A stretch of DNA of 64,000 nt. It comes from Streptomyces sp. GESEQ-4 (GTDB lineage: Bacteria; Actinomycetota; Actinomycetes; Streptomycetales; Streptomycetaceae). This document shows, one piece after another, positions 1 through 13,607 of the stretch. The stretch is from assembly GCF_017948455.1 (NCBI RefSeq), contig NZ_JAFFSU010000010.1, positions 248,001-312,000 of the forward strand. The letters are read 5' to 3'. The notes below the pieces were generated by a model. That model had not been told where the DNA came from, ran no database searches, and was given only the letters and a program-made list of their open reading frames with translations. Position numbers and translations under genes: made by a program. Each line of letters starts with the position of its first letter. The first letter of the stretch is position 1.

Positions 1-113
1 GGGCGATCGCCAAACACACCTCAAATATCTTCGCGAAGCTGGGGCTCGAGGTTTCGGACGACGACAACCGCCGTGTCCTGGCGGTTCTCGCCTATCTGGA
101 CCACGGACACTGA
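1..113 (+). CDS. C-terminal end of a LuxR/NarL-type regulator (partial)
   Basis: Only the last 36 codons are in the window. They read AIAKHTSNIFAKLGL and end in AYLDHGH before TGA. The stretch matches the recognition helix and following helix of a LuxR-type DNA-binding domain (pattern KTHVSNILAKLGL in the family), and LAVLAYLDHGH is a usual ending of actinobacterial NarL-family response regulators. The receiver domain, if there is one, lies outside the window, so whether it is a two-component regulator cannot be decided here. About 175 bp without a gene follow before the secreted DUF1996 protein. Confidence 0.8.
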   Translation, partial: AIAKHTSNIFAKLGLEVSDDDNRRVLAVLAYLDHGH

Positions 114-289
114 TCCTGGGCGATCACAACTCTCGTGCTTTGTGGGGGAGTTGAGGGCGAATTGTCTGCTTCAGTCTCTCACCAATTTCTGAGACGGCTG
201 AACACTCCTGGGACCTCCTGCGTATGGATGGGAGCCGCTTCACTCCTGTCGGGCGTCTCGCTGCCCCGCAAGGAAGTCAGAGGAGTTCC

Positions 290-1846
290 ATGGGACGCAA
301 CACACGAAAACGCCGTACGCCGCTGGCCACCAAGGCCATAGCCGCATCGGCGGCCCTAGCGCTCGGTGGGGGCGGGCTGATCTGGGCCAACTTCTATGCC
401 TCAGCGCATGAGGAGAATTCATACGGAAACCAGACCAGGTCGGCCGGCGCCCAAGTCGCGACGATCAACTGCCCTGACGTCGGTCAGCAGCTGAACGACG
501 TGCCCGAAGGTGCACGCCCCGGCGTCGCCAAGGAGCTGGCGCTGCTGGACAGGCAGGTCACAGATGCCTACACGCGTCTCGCGGAGACGCGCCAGGCCCA
601 GGCGGGGGACGCGAGCTACGTCAACAACGCGATCCTCGGCCCGCTGAAGTCCAAGCGGGCGGCCACCATCGACCGGATGAACATCAACATCCGGAACGCG
701 GGCGGTCAGCCTCCGCAGGGGGGCGAGCAGCTGGCCGAGTGCCAGGGTGTGCCGGCCGACCAGATCAACAACGGTGGAGACCAGGGTCAGGACCAGGGCG
801 ATGGCCAGGATCAGGGCCAGGACCAGGGTGACGGTCAGGACCAGGGCCAGGACCAGGGCGATGGCCAGGACCAGGGCCAGGACCAGGGTGACGGCCAGGA
901 CCAGGGCCAGCAGGGCGGCCCGGTGGCGGACGACTTCGTGGACATCACCACCGTCCAGCCGACCGGCGGCGCGCAGGGTGTCAATGGAAACGGGCTCCCC
1001 GCCAACGGGGATTCCGGTTCGACGGGCACCTTCACCACGAGCTGTGGCACCAACGGGAACGACAACCACAACTCGGACAACGTGATCGTCGCCCCGGGTG
1101 TCGACAACGGTGCGCAGCACACGCACGACTACGTCGGCAACCAGGACAACAACGCCTTCACCAGCGACGAGCAGTTCCTCCAGGCCGACACCAGCTGCGA
1201 GAACCAGGGCGACAAGTCGTCGTACTACTGGCCGGTGCTGCGCCTGCAGAACGGTGAGGACGAGTTCGACGCGAACGACCTGGGTGGCGGCGCGGAAGGC
1301 AACATCGGCCCGATCCAGGAAGCGGTCCAGGCTGAGCTGAAGTTCGTCGGCAACAAGACGAGCGATGTCGTCGCGATGCCGCAGGCCCTGCGCATCATCA
1401 CCGGTGACGCCAAGGCGTTCTCCAACGGCCTCGCCAACGCCAACACGAACTGGAGCTGCACCGGCTTCGAGGACCGGCAGTTGACGGACAAGTACCCGAT
1501 CTGCCCCGAGGGCAGCTCCGTGGTGCGGACGTCCAACTTCCAGAGCTGCTGGGACGGCCAGAACATCGACAGCGCCAACCACCGTGACCACGTGGACTTC
1601 GTCCAGGAGGACGGCAGCTGCGCCAACGGCTTCCAGGCCATCCCCCAGCTGCAGGCCCGTCTGGTCTACGACGTTCCGGCGCCGCAGATCGAGAACGGAC
1701 AAGTCGTGAACCCGTTCGCGGTGGACGGCTTCCCGACGGAGCTGCACAAGCCGATCACCGACCACAACGACTTCATCAACTTCTTCAACGAGGAGACGAT
1801 GAACCAGATGGTCGAGTGCATCAACAGTGGCCAGGATTGCCAGTAG
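290..1846 (+). CDS. Secreted DUF1996 protein with Asp-Gln-Gly repeat linker
   Basis: 518 residues. ATG at 290 is chosen because AGGAG lies 5 bases upstream; a longer frame from 224 has no ribosome binding site. The start MGRNTRKRR plus a hydrophobic segment to about residue 35 is an export signal. Residues 164-208 are a tandem repeat of the 10-residue unit DQGQDQGDGQ. Residues from about 215 to the end, starting near DDFVDITTVQP and including HTHDYVGN, look like the DUF1996 domain, found in secreted actinobacterial and fungal proteins of unknown biochemistry. Many Asn, Asp and Cys residues fit an extracellular protein. The family assignment is by recognition; the function is unknown. A strong terminator follows. 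Confidence 0.88.
   Translation: MGRNTRKRRTPLATKAIAASAALALGGGGLIWANFYASAHEENSYGNQTRSAGAQVATINCPDVGQQLNDVPEGARPGVAKELALLDRQVTDAYTRLAETRQAQAGDASYVNNAILGPLKSKRAATIDRMNINIRNAGGQPPQGGEQLAECQGVPADQINNGGDQGQDQGDGQDQGQDQGDGQDQGQDQGDGQDQGQDQGDGQDQGQQGGPVADDFVDITTVQPTGGAQGVNGNGLPANGDSGSTGTFTTSCGTNGNDNHNSDNVIVAPGVDNGAQHTHDYVGNQDNNAFTSDEQFLQADTSCENQGDKSSYYWPVLRLQNGEDEFDANDLGGGAEGNIGPIQEAVQAELKFVGNKTSDVVAMPQALRIITGDAKAFSNGLANANTNWSCTGFEDRQLTDKYPICPEGSSVVRTSNFQSCWDGQNIDSANHRDHVDFVQEDGSCANGFQAIPQLQARLVYDVPAPQIENGQVVNPFAVDGFPTELHKPITDHNDFINFFNEETMNQMVECINSGQDCQ
779..913 (+). repeat. 30-bp coding minisatellite
   Basis: Four full 30-bp units and a partial fifth, each encoding DQGQDQGDGQ, inside the DUF1996 gene. 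Units differ by single silent changes (for example GAC versus GAT, GGT versus GGC), so the array is in-frame and could change length without breaking the gene. It probably forms a flexible linker between the exported N-terminus and the DUF1996 domain. Confidence 0.85.
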
Positions 1847-1866
1847 CAACCCGGTAGCACACTAGG

Positions 1867-1898
1867 AAGCCGGCGGTGGGAATTCCCACCGCCGGCTT
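1867..1898. terminator. Bidirectional terminator hairpin
   Basis: Near-perfect inverted repeat AAGCCGGCGGTGGG / CCCACCGCCGGCTT with a short AATT-type centre, between the convergent DUF1996 and lipoprotein genes. It can serve both strands. Confidence 0.8.
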
Positions 1899-1921
1899 TC
1901 GCTTGCCCCGAACCTGTGCGG

Positions 1922-2344
1922 TCAGTGACCGCTGCTGTTGTGACTGCCACCGGGGTTCATGTGCTCGGAACCCTCCTCCATGGTCCCGCCCAGCTTGCTC
2001 TGCAGCGTCGTGACCGTCTTCTCCTGGCCCACGGCGACCCACTTGCGGCCGACGAGGTAGTAGCCGCCGTAGTCCTTCGCCCCGTTCAGCCACTCACGCT
2101 GGCCGCGGTCGGTGGCGAAGGTGGCGAGGACGTACTTCTCCTTGCCGGTCTTGCAGATGGCCTGGCGGAGTTCATCGGCGTCGGTCTGCAGGTCCGGCTT
2201 GCACTTCGCCTCGGCGGCCAGGTGCTCCAGGCTCCCGGTCGCCGTCTCCGGTACGGCCGCCTGGTCGTCGCCGGAGCCGCAGCCCGTCAGCGCCAGTGCC
2301 GCCGCCGCGCCGACGAGCGCGAGCATCGGTCGGGTCAACCTCAT
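1922..2344 (-). CDS. Small putative lipoprotein
   Basis: 140 residues beginning MRLTRPMLALVG; ATG at 2344 is preceded by GGAGGA on the minus strand. The hydrophobic leader ends in ALTGCGSG, a type II signal peptide lipobox with Cys about residue 22. The mature part has two Cys (AEAKCKPD and AICKTGKE), a stretch of charged residues and a His/Ser-rich tail (NPGGSHNSSGH). The segment KEKYVLATFATDRGQREWL followed by VGRKWVAVG resembles small Streptomyces lipoproteins of unknown function. It is convergent with the DUF1996 gene across a shared terminator. No function is proposed. Confidence 0.8.
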   Translation of the reverse strand: MRLTRPMLALVGAAAALALTGCGSGDDQAAVPETATGSLEHLAAEAKCKPDLQTDADELRQAICKTGKEKYVLATFATDRGQREWLNGAKDYGGYYLVGRKWVAVGQEKTVTTLQSKLGGTMEEGSEHMNPGGSHNSSGH

Positions 2345-2461
2345 CTGTTCCTCCGGTACGGGCATAGGTAGGGCACATGCCGAAGTCGGATACGGCTCCC
2401 GCGTGCGAAGCACTCAAAATGATCGGTGTCACACCGGACACACCTGTGCGAAGGTATGCCG

Positions 2462-2950
2462 ATGACCGATGACTGGGAAGAGCGTGTGGCCGCCGCGTGG
2501 GCCACTTTCGACGACTACCCCGAGGACCGGGCCGCGGATTTCCGGTCCGTGATCGACACGCTCGTCGCCGAGCTTCCCTCCGGCAGCCCGCTGGGCCCCT
2601 TCGAGCAGGCCGGCGCCTGGGACTCCACCGGCCACTCGGACAAGGCGGTGCCGCTGTACCGGGAGGCGCTGGCCCTCGGGCTCAGCGGCACCAAGGGTCG
2701 TGAGGCGAAGATCCAGCTGGCCAGTTCGCTGCGGAACATCGGACAGGCGGAGGAGGGCGTCAAGCTGCTGACGCCGGAGCTGGACGCCCCGTCCGACGAG
2801 CTGGACGACGCGGTACGCGCGTTTCTCGCGCTGTGCCTGTCGAGCCTCGGGCGGGATCGAGAGGGCCTGTCCCTGGTGCTCGGTGCGCTGGCGGGGCATC
2901 TGCCGCGGTACCAGCGATCGACGGCGAACTATGCGGCGGCGCTCCGCTAG
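2462..2950 (+). CDS. TPR-like cytosolic protein
   Basis: 162 residues from MTDDWEERVAAAW. Two ATGs lie 6 bp apart (2456 and 2462); GCGAAGG ends 7 bp before 2462 and touches 2456, so 2462 is preferred. The body is helical with repeat-like segments: ALALGLSGTKGREAKIQLASSLRNIGQ and AVRAFLALCLSSLGRDREGL read like tetratricopeptide units. It has no signal peptide. Proteins of this length and N-terminus are common single-copy hypotheticals in Streptomyces; the partner is unknown. It is transcribed away from the lipoprotein gene with a 117-bp gap between the starts. Confidence 0.8.
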   Translation: MTDDWEERVAAAWATFDDYPEDRAADFRSVIDTLVAELPSGSPLGPFEQAGAWDSTGHSDKAVPLYREALALGLSGTKGREAKIQLASSLRNIGQAEEGVKLLTPELDAPSDELDDAVRAFLALCLSSLGRDREGLSLVLGALAGHLPRYQRSTANYAAALR

Positions 2951-2969
2951 GGGGCGGTGATTCGTCTGC

Positions 2970-3019
2970 GGGTCGGTGGGGGCTGGTCGCGCAGTTCCCC
3001 GCGCCCCTTACGGGGCGCC
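2970..3019. repeat. Dispersed Streptomyces intergenic repeat, copy 1
   Basis: Contains GGGCTGGTCGCGCAGTTCC followed by CCGCGCCCCTTACGGGGCGC. The same words recur, inverted, at 5764-5815 and in part at 39074-39137. The GCGCCCC...GGGGCGC part can fold as a hairpin and may end transcription of the TPR-like gene. I know this family as a very frequent intergenic repeat of Streptomyces. Confidence 0.7.
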
Positions 3020-3061
3020 AAGTCACCGGCGTTGTTGTAACCAGCCGTCGATTCGCTCGTT

Positions 3062-4975
3062 TTGCTGAACGTGCAGTCACAGGATGTCGCCACGCGCCCC
3101 ACCCCCGTCGTCGATGTCGAGCAGGCCGAGGCCGCGCTCGTCGAGCATTATCCGCGGCTGGTCCGCCTCGCCTACCTCGTGCTGCCGCCGAGCCTCGGCC
3201 GCAACCGGCGCGTCCTGACCGCCCACGCCCTCACCCAGCGCGCGCTGCCCCGTCGCCGGGCCTCGGCGTCCGTGATCCCGGCCCAGTCGACGGGACGGGA
3301 CGGCGACCCGGGCTACTCCTTCGTCCGCCTCCAGGTGCTGCGCACGGCGCTGGAGGCGGGCCTGCCGCTCACCTTCAAGGCGTGGCCCAAGCGCTCCCAG
3401 CTGCCCCCGCTGCTCCCCCAGGTGTGGGGCCTGCGTCTGTTCCCCCGCTCGGGCGGCGCCGACGAACTCGCCCTGGACCAGCGGCTGTCGGCCCTGTCCG
3501 CCCCGGCCCGCGCCGCGTACGTACTGCGCGGCCTGGAGCGGCTCGCGGACGGCGACGTACACAAGGTGCTGACCGCGGCCGGCGTCACCGATCCGGACGC
3601 CGCGCTGGCCCAAGCCGATGACGTACCGGCGCAGAACGCGCTGCTCGACTCCCCCGAGTTCGACCCCTGCTCGCTCCAGGCCAGGCCGACCGATCTGATG
3701 CGGCGCAGGCAGCACGGCAAGGCCGCGCTCGTCGCCGCCGCGGCGCTCGCCGTGTGCGGGGCGCTGCTCGGGCTGCCCGGCGACGGCTGGGGCCCCGACG
3801 GCGCCGCCGCACCCGCGTACGCGCGGAACCCGTCCGCGCAGGCCGCACTCGACCCGGCGAAGCTGACGAAGGTCGCCCCGACGGCCTGGCAGTCCTCGGC
3901 ACGTACCGACTTCTCCGTCTGGCCCGCACGCGGCGACCGCACCGACGACCGCGCGCTCCTGCGCCGCGCCCTCGCCGTCTGGGCCCGCCCCGGCGAGTCC
4001 GTCCGCGTCTCGGCCACCCCCGCCACCCCGACCGGCGGCCCCGCCGGACCACCCCAGCTCCTCTACGCCGGAACCGTCGACACCGCGCACGTGGTGCTCC
4101 TCTACGACGGTCTGCGCGTCGTCCGCTACGCCGAACCGAAGGACGGCACGAGCGGCGCCGCCCTCGACTTCGGGCGGGCCGACGGCGCGACCCGCGCGGA
4201 GGCCGGCGCGGTGGTGCTCGCACGGACCGACGGCAACGTCCGTTATCTGACGGCTCCTTGGGTGACCGAGGCGGCCGAGCGGGACCTGATGCAGCCGCGC
4301 TCGGGCGCGATGAACCTCGGCCTGACCGACGGCGTGACCGCACCGCTGGCCAGCCCGGGCGGGCAGAACGGCGCGTGCACGTCCTGGAACGTGCTGCAGG
4401 TGACGGACGGTTCGGGCACCCGGCTGATGACCGACCTCGGCGAACTGGTCCCGGCCCGCCTGACCACCGGGAAGCCCGGGTACACGAAGGAGGCGTCCGG
4501 CGCGCAGGCGCTGCGCACCTGGGCGCCGATGGCATGCTCGTTGCAGGCGGTGCGGTCGCAGGGGGTGCGGTCGGTGAACGCCTGGGAGTACGCGCGGCAG
4601 TCGCTGCCGGAAGCGAACGGCTCGGCGGCGTGGGTGTGTACGCGGGCCGAGACGTGGCGGGGCGGCGGTGCCCGGGTGCTGGCGCAGTTCCACACCCCGG
4701 GCGGGAGGTACGGGGCGGTGGCGGCGAAAGCCGAGAACTCTCAGGCGTGCGGTCCCCGTGACCCCCACGTGCTGGCCGGGGTGTTGTGGCGGTCGAAGGC
4801 GGGGGCCTGGTATCTGCTGGCCGCGGGCAGCAGGGACACCGCTTCCATCACTGTGTCCGGCGGGGTGAGCGGTTCCGCGAAGGGCTATCTGCTGGCGGCA
4901 CAGGCGAAGCAGGGGGCTCAGGCCCGGCTTAAGGGGACGCTGCGGGACGGACGGACGATCGAGGGCCTGCACTAG
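3062..4975 (+). CDS. Membrane protein with degenerate sigma-factor-like N-terminus
   Basis: Up to 637 residues. The N-terminal 45 residues (EAALVEHYPRLVRLAYLVLP) resemble region 2 of ECF sigma factors, and about residues 140-185 (LDQRLSALSAPARAAYVLRG, then VHKVLTAAGV) resemble region 4, but the usual helix-turn-helix signature is not intact. One membrane segment follows at about residues 220-240 (KAALVAAAALAVCGALLGLP), then roughly 390 residues that should lie outside the cell, with Cys pairs (GACTSWN, PMACSLQ, WVCTRAE, SQACGP). So the order is sigma-like, membrane anchor, extracellular domain. Start is uncertain: TTG 3062 or GTG 3071, neither with a clear ribosome binding site. The role is unknown; a membrane-bound regulator is one inference. 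Confidence 0.75.
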   Translation: MLNVQSQDVATRPTPVVDVEQAEAALVEHYPRLVRLAYLVLPPSLGRNRRVLTAHALTQRALPRRRASASVIPAQSTGRDGDPGYSFVRLQVLRTALEAGLPLTFKAWPKRSQLPPLLPQVWGLRLFPRSGGADELALDQRLSALSAPARAAYVLRGLERLADGDVHKVLTAAGVTDPDAALAQADDVPAQNALLDSPEFDPCSLQARPTDLMRRRQHGKAALVAAAALAVCGALLGLPGDGWGPDGAAAPAYARNPSAQAALDPAKLTKVAPTAWQSSARTDFSVWPARGDRTDDRALLRRALAVWARPGESVRVSATPATPTGGPAGPPQLLYAGTVDTAHVVLLYDGLRVVRYAEPKDGTSGAALDFGRADGATRAEAGAVVLARTDGNVRYLTAPWVTEAAERDLMQPRSGAMNLGLTDGVTAPLASPGGQNGACTSWNVLQVTDGSGTRLMTDLGELVPARLTTGKPGYTKEASGAQALRTWAPMACSLQAVRSQGVRSVNAWEYARQSLPEANGSAAWVCTRAETWRGGGARVLAQFHTPGGRYGAVAAKAENSQACGPRDPHVLAGVLWRSKAGAWYLLAAGSRDTASITVSGGVSGSAKGYLLAAQAKQGAQARLKGTLRDGRTIEGLH

Positions 4976-5071
4976 AAGTGATCGCCTGATGCTGGAGATG
5001 TGACGGGTTCATGTGAACTCGGCGGTCGGTCCGGTCCGTTCGGGGCCGGATCCGATCGGTAAGGTGTTCGC

Positions 5072-5761
5072 ATGAGTACCGGGGTACGTCGCAGAATGGG
5101 CGTCGAGGAGCGGCGGCAGCAGCTGATCGGGGTCGCTCTCGAACTCTTCAGCAACCGCTCGCCCGACGAGGTGTCCATCGACGAGATCGCGTCGGCCGCG
5201 GGCATCTCACGGCCGCTGGTCTACCACTACTTCCCCGGCAAACTCAGCCTGTACGAGGCCGCGTTGAGGCGCGCGTCGGACGAACTGGCGGGCCGGTTCG
5301 TGGAACCGCGGGAGGGTCCGCTGGGGGACCGGCTGCTGCGGGTGATGCGCCGGTTCTTCGACTTCGTGGAGGACCACGGACCCGGTTTCTCGGCGTTGAT
5401 GCGCGGCGGCCCGGCGGTCGGCTCGTCGACGACGAACGCGCTCATCGACTCCGTACGGCAGGCCGCGTATGTCCAAATCCTTTCGCATCTGCGCGTAGAG
5501 GATCCGCCCGCGCGACTGGAACTGGTCATCCGGTCCTGGATCTCGCTCGCTGAGTCGACAGCCTTGATCTGGCTGGACGGCCGACGCATCCCGCGCGCCG
5601 AGCTGGAAGCCCAACTCGTCCACGACTTCGCCGCGTTGGCCGCCGTGAGCGCCGCCTACGACGACGAAATGGGCATGCTGCTACGCCACATACTCAAGGA
5701 CGAACCAACGGACGGCCCGTTCAGCGACTTGGCCGCCCGGCTCATCACACTGACGTCCTGA
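5072..5761 (+). CDS. TetR-family transcriptional regulator
   Basis: 229 residues. N-terminal TetR helix-turn-helix at about residues 14-60: GVALELFSNRSPDEVSIDEI followed by AGISRPLVYHYFPGKLSLYE, a full match to the family pattern. The C-terminal ligand domain is typical in length and not assignable to a ligand. ATG at 5072 follows AAGG at a suitable distance. It is separated by about 95 bp from the preceding membrane protein gene and read in the same direction, so it may regulate neighbours or an unlinked gene; no palindrome was noticed directly upstream. Confidence 0.92.
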   Translation: MSTGVRRRMGVEERRQQLIGVALELFSNRSPDEVSIDEIASAAGISRPLVYHYFPGKLSLYEAALRRASDELAGRFVEPREGPLGDRLLRVMRRFFDFVEDHGPGFSALMRGGPAVGSSTTNALIDSVRQAAYVQILSHLRVEDPPARLELVIRSWISLAESTALIWLDGRRIPRAELEAQLVHDFAALAAVSAAYDDEMGMLLRHILKDEPTDGPFSDLAARLITLTS

Positions 5762-5763
5762 GA

Positions 5764-5815
5764 AGCGCCCCGAAGGGGCGCGGGGAACTGCGCGACCAGC
5801 CACGACGGCGCCGCA
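5764..5815. repeat. Dispersed Streptomyces intergenic repeat, copy 2
   Basis: GCGCCCCGAAGGGGCGCGGGG followed by AACTGCGCGACCAGCCACGA; reverse complement of the element at 2970-3019. It sits in the 70-bp gap between convergent genes, and its GC-rich stem is a likely bidirectional terminator. Confidence 0.7.
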
Positions 5816-5829
5816 GCCAACAGACAACC

Positions 5830-6186
5830 CTAGCTGTCGAACTTCCGGTACGACGGGTCGAGGTCACGCACCTCCGCAGAGGCGTGCAGCACCAAACCCT
5901 CCGCAGGCTTCACATACCGCTTCACCAACTCCAGTACCGCTTCGGTGAGTTGAGCCTTAGTCTCATCCGTGCGCCCGGCCAGCAAACCGAGGGCGACATG
6001 GACAACCCCGTGCCCGTCGGCGTCGGCACCGACCGTCGTGCCCTCGCTCCGGCGAAACTGCGTCTTGCACGCCGCCGCCTTCGCGGCAGCGATCTCGACC
6101 ACGGCGGCGTGCAGCGCCTGAGCAAACCCCGCGCGGTCGAAGTCGTCCGCGAGCTGCTCCGAGTAGTCGACGGTGATCTGCGGCAT
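5830..6186 (-). CDS. 5-carboxymethyl-2-hydroxymuconate isomerase family protein
   Basis: 118 residues beginning MPQITVDYSEQLADDFDR. The tautomerase superfamily uses the N-terminal Pro exposed after Met removal as catalytic base, so the ATG at 6186 that gives Met-Pro-Gln is preferred over the GTG two codons upstream; AGGAG is 5 bases before the ATG. The N-terminus aligns with MPHFIVECSD of E. coli HpcD/CHMI, and length fits (about 125). The enzyme in homoprotocatechuate breakdown isomerises 5-carboxymethyl-2-hydroxymuconate, but no other gene of that pathway is near, so the substrate here is open. Convergent with the TetR gene. Confidence 0.85.
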   Translation of the reverse strand: MPQITVDYSEQLADDFDRAGFAQALHAAVVEIAAAKAAACKTQFRRSEGTTVGADADGHGVVHVALGLLAGRTDETKAQLTEAVLELVKRYVKPAEGLVLHASAEVRDLDPSYRKFDS

Positions 6187-6214
6187 GGGCACTCCTGTTC
6201 TGGGTCGGCAAGGC

Positions 6215-7834
6215 TCACCCTAGCCGCAGCGCCAGCATGGCGATGTCGTCCTCGTGGTCGTGGCCGAAGCAGGCCAGGAGGGTGTCGCACAGGGCGTCCA
6301 GGCCCGGCGGGGCGCCCGCGGCGGCCGCGCGGAGCTGTTCCATCGAGGTCTCCAGGTCGATGCCCCGGGTCTCGATCAGGCCGTCGGTGACCATGAGGAG
6401 CCGGTCCTCGGGGTCGAGGATCAGCTCGGTCGGCGGCGGGTGGTGCAGACCCACGCCGAGCAGCGGGCCGGACGCCTTGGCGTAGTCCGCGCTGTCGTTG
6501 TCCCGGATGATCAGCGGCGGGATGTGGCCCGCGTTGGCGATCCGGGTGCGCCCGGTGCCCGGGTCGATCAGGACCAGGCAGACCGTGGCCGTGACCTCGG
6601 GGTGGTAGTGCTGGAGCATCCGGTCGAGGCGCTCGGCGAGCACGGCCGGGTCGCTCTCCTCGACGCAGTAGGCGCGCAGCGCGTGCCGGATCTCGACCAT
6701 GACCGTGGCCGCGTCCAGCGAGTGCCCGACGACATCGCCGACGGCGGCCAGCATGCCGTCCGCGGTGCTCAGTGCGGCGTAGAAGTCGCCGCCGATCTCG
6801 GTCTGCCGGGACGCGGGCACATAGCGGACCTCGACGTCGATGCCCGGCAGCTTGGGCAGCCGGTGCGGCTGGGGCAGGAAGCTGTGCTGGAGGGTGAGGG
6901 CGACATGCCGCTCGACCTGGTACATCAGCAGCGGCTCGGCGGCGAGCGCGGTGGCCTGGGCGAGCCGGGCCACCAGGGTCTCGTCGGCCGGGTTCACCCT
7001 GTTCATCCCCCGGGTGGGCATGGCCAGACAGACCGCGGCCTTGCCGTCCTGGGTGCGGATCAGCGCCAGCCGGGCGTCGTGCTGCACACCGGGCCGGAAG
7101 AACCCGGAGGGCCACAGCGGCGCGGGCACGGTGGTGATCCGTACGCCGTCCTGTCCCCGGGTGAGCCGACGCAGCAGTGCGGCCACGGTCCGGTGGGCGC
7201 CCTCGTCCGGCAGTGCGAGGGAGGTGCGGTCCCGGGAGGTGGCGCGGTACAGCTCGTCGTCCGGGCCGAGGACGAAGACGGCGGCGGGCGAGCCGGTGAA
7301 CCGCGCGGTGCCGTCGGCGGCGGCGTCGGCGAGTTCCTGAAGGGAGCGGGCCGCCTGGATGGTGACGATCGTCTCCGACAACATCATCAGCCGCCTGGCC
7401 TGCGCCTGGTCGCCGGCCCGCAGCCGCGCCGCGCGCACCGCGGCCCGGATCACCGCGTCGATCTCCTCCGGCTCGGCGGGCACCGTCACATACGCTTCCC
7501 CGCCCACCTCGAGGCTCCGGCAGCGGTCCTCCATGGAGCCGACGGTGGCCGAGAAGTGCACGACGGGCAGGCCGGCCATGTGCGGCCTGGCCTTGATCCG
7601 GCGGCACAGTTCGAAGCCGCTCATGTCCGGCAGGTCCACGTCGATCAGGGCGACGTCGGGCAGGATCCCCTTGCGCCGCCGTACGTCCAGTTCGACGAGT
7701 GCCGCGTTGCCGGTGGCGACCGAGACGACCTGGTGACCGGCGCGGCGCAGCATGGCGCCCATGGCGTACCGGCTGGCCGCCACGTCGTCGACGACCAGCA
7801 CGGTGGTGTCGGTTCGCTTGCCGTTGACGTCCAT
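6215..7834 (-). CDS. Response regulator with PP2C/SpoIIE phosphatase output
   Basis: 539 residues. Residues 10-125 form a receiver domain: acidic pair D16-D17 (VLVVDDVAA) and phosphoacceptor D65 (LIDVDLPDMSG). The conserved Lys near residue 118 is replaced (YVTVPAEP), so phospho-signalling may be altered. A middle GAF-like region (about 140-330) precedes a SpoIIE-type PP2C domain at about 345-535 with metal-site motifs EIGGDFY, GDVVGHSLDA and VTDGLIE. Such proteins are serine phosphatases acting on anti-anti-sigma factors in partner-switching control of stress or development; the partner is not encoded nearby. It is read towards the CHMI gene, which starts 29 bp after its stop, so the two may be co-transcribed. 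Confidence 0.9.
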   Translation of the reverse strand: MDVNGKRTDTTVLVVDDVAASRYAMGAMLRRAGHQVVSVATGNAALVELDVRRRKGILPDVALIDVDLPDMSGFELCRRIKARPHMAGLPVVHFSATVGSMEDRCRSLEVGGEAYVTVPAEPEEIDAVIRAAVRAARLRAGDQAQARRLMMLSETIVTIQAARSLQELADAAADGTARFTGSPAAVFVLGPDDELYRATSRDRTSLALPDEGAHRTVAALLRRLTRGQDGVRITTVPAPLWPSGFFRPGVQHDARLALIRTQDGKAAVCLAMPTRGMNRVNPADETLVARLAQATALAAEPLLMYQVERHVALTLQHSFLPQPHRLPKLPGIDVEVRYVPASRQTEIGGDFYAALSTADGMLAAVGDVVGHSLDAATVMVEIRHALRAYCVEESDPAVLAERLDRMLQHYHPEVTATVCLVLIDPGTGRTRIANAGHIPPLIIRDNDSADYAKASGPLLGVGLHHPPPTELILDPEDRLLMVTDGLIETRGIDLETSMEQLRAAAAGAPPGLDALCDTLLACFGHDHEDDIAMLALRLG

Positions 7835-7857
7835 GTGTCAGCCCTTGGGACAGCACC

Positions 7858-7892
7858 GGTGGGGCAGACCAGGATGCACGGTCTGCCCCACC
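7858..7892. terminator. Terminator after the amylase-pullulanase gene
   Basis: Perfect 13-bp stem GGTGGGGCAGACC / GGTCTGCCCCACC with a 9-base loop, 16 bp downstream of the pullulanase stop on the minus strand and before the response regulator gene. Confidence 0.8.
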
Positions 7893-7907
7893 AAGGTAAT
7901 GCCCTTA

Positions 7908-13307
<5,400 letters not shown>

Positions 13308-13371
13308 AGGCGTGAACTCCTTGCGCGTGCGGCTCATTCGGGTCCGACCCCGGCGCGACCGTATCGCCGAC

Positions 13372-13409
13372 GCAAGGTTTACAGCAAGAGTCGTGAAACA
13401 GGCGGCAAG
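13372..13409 (-). promoter_or_regulatory. Probable MalR operator region of the amylase-pullulanase gene
   Basis: Three GCAAG words (CTTGC on the coding strand) at 13372-13376, 13384-13388 and 13405-13409, with starts 12 and 21 bp apart. The alpha-amylase gene has GAAAG, GCAAG and GTAAG at the same spacing upstream, and the malE-malR gap has TGCAAG/CTTGCA words. LacI-type MalR of Streptomyces is known to act at TTGC/GCAA-type repeats; assignment here is inference from the shared motif. Confidence 0.6.
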
Positions 13410-13607
13410 AACTTTCACAGGGCGTCCGGAGCCGGTGATTTCTATTTGGCCGACACGGTTGATGGCTCAAGGAGCACGCTGCAATACTCCAGTCTCCCCA
13501 CTCTCACAGTCCGTGATCACCACATCCCCCCACAGTGACCCCCACGATATGTTTTCGCAGCTCAGGACGGTCGCGCGCCCGGCATAAAGCAGCAAAGAAG
13601 GTGCATT

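Noticed and set aside
419..1849. Long open frame antisense to the DUF1996 gene
   Set aside because: Its composition is the mirror of a high-GC gene (Val/Leu/Arg runs), it has no ribosome binding site, and the plus-strand gene has signal peptide and domain.
5830..6192. GTG start two codons upstream for the isomerase
   Set aside because: It would bury the catalytic Pro and it touches the ribosome binding site.
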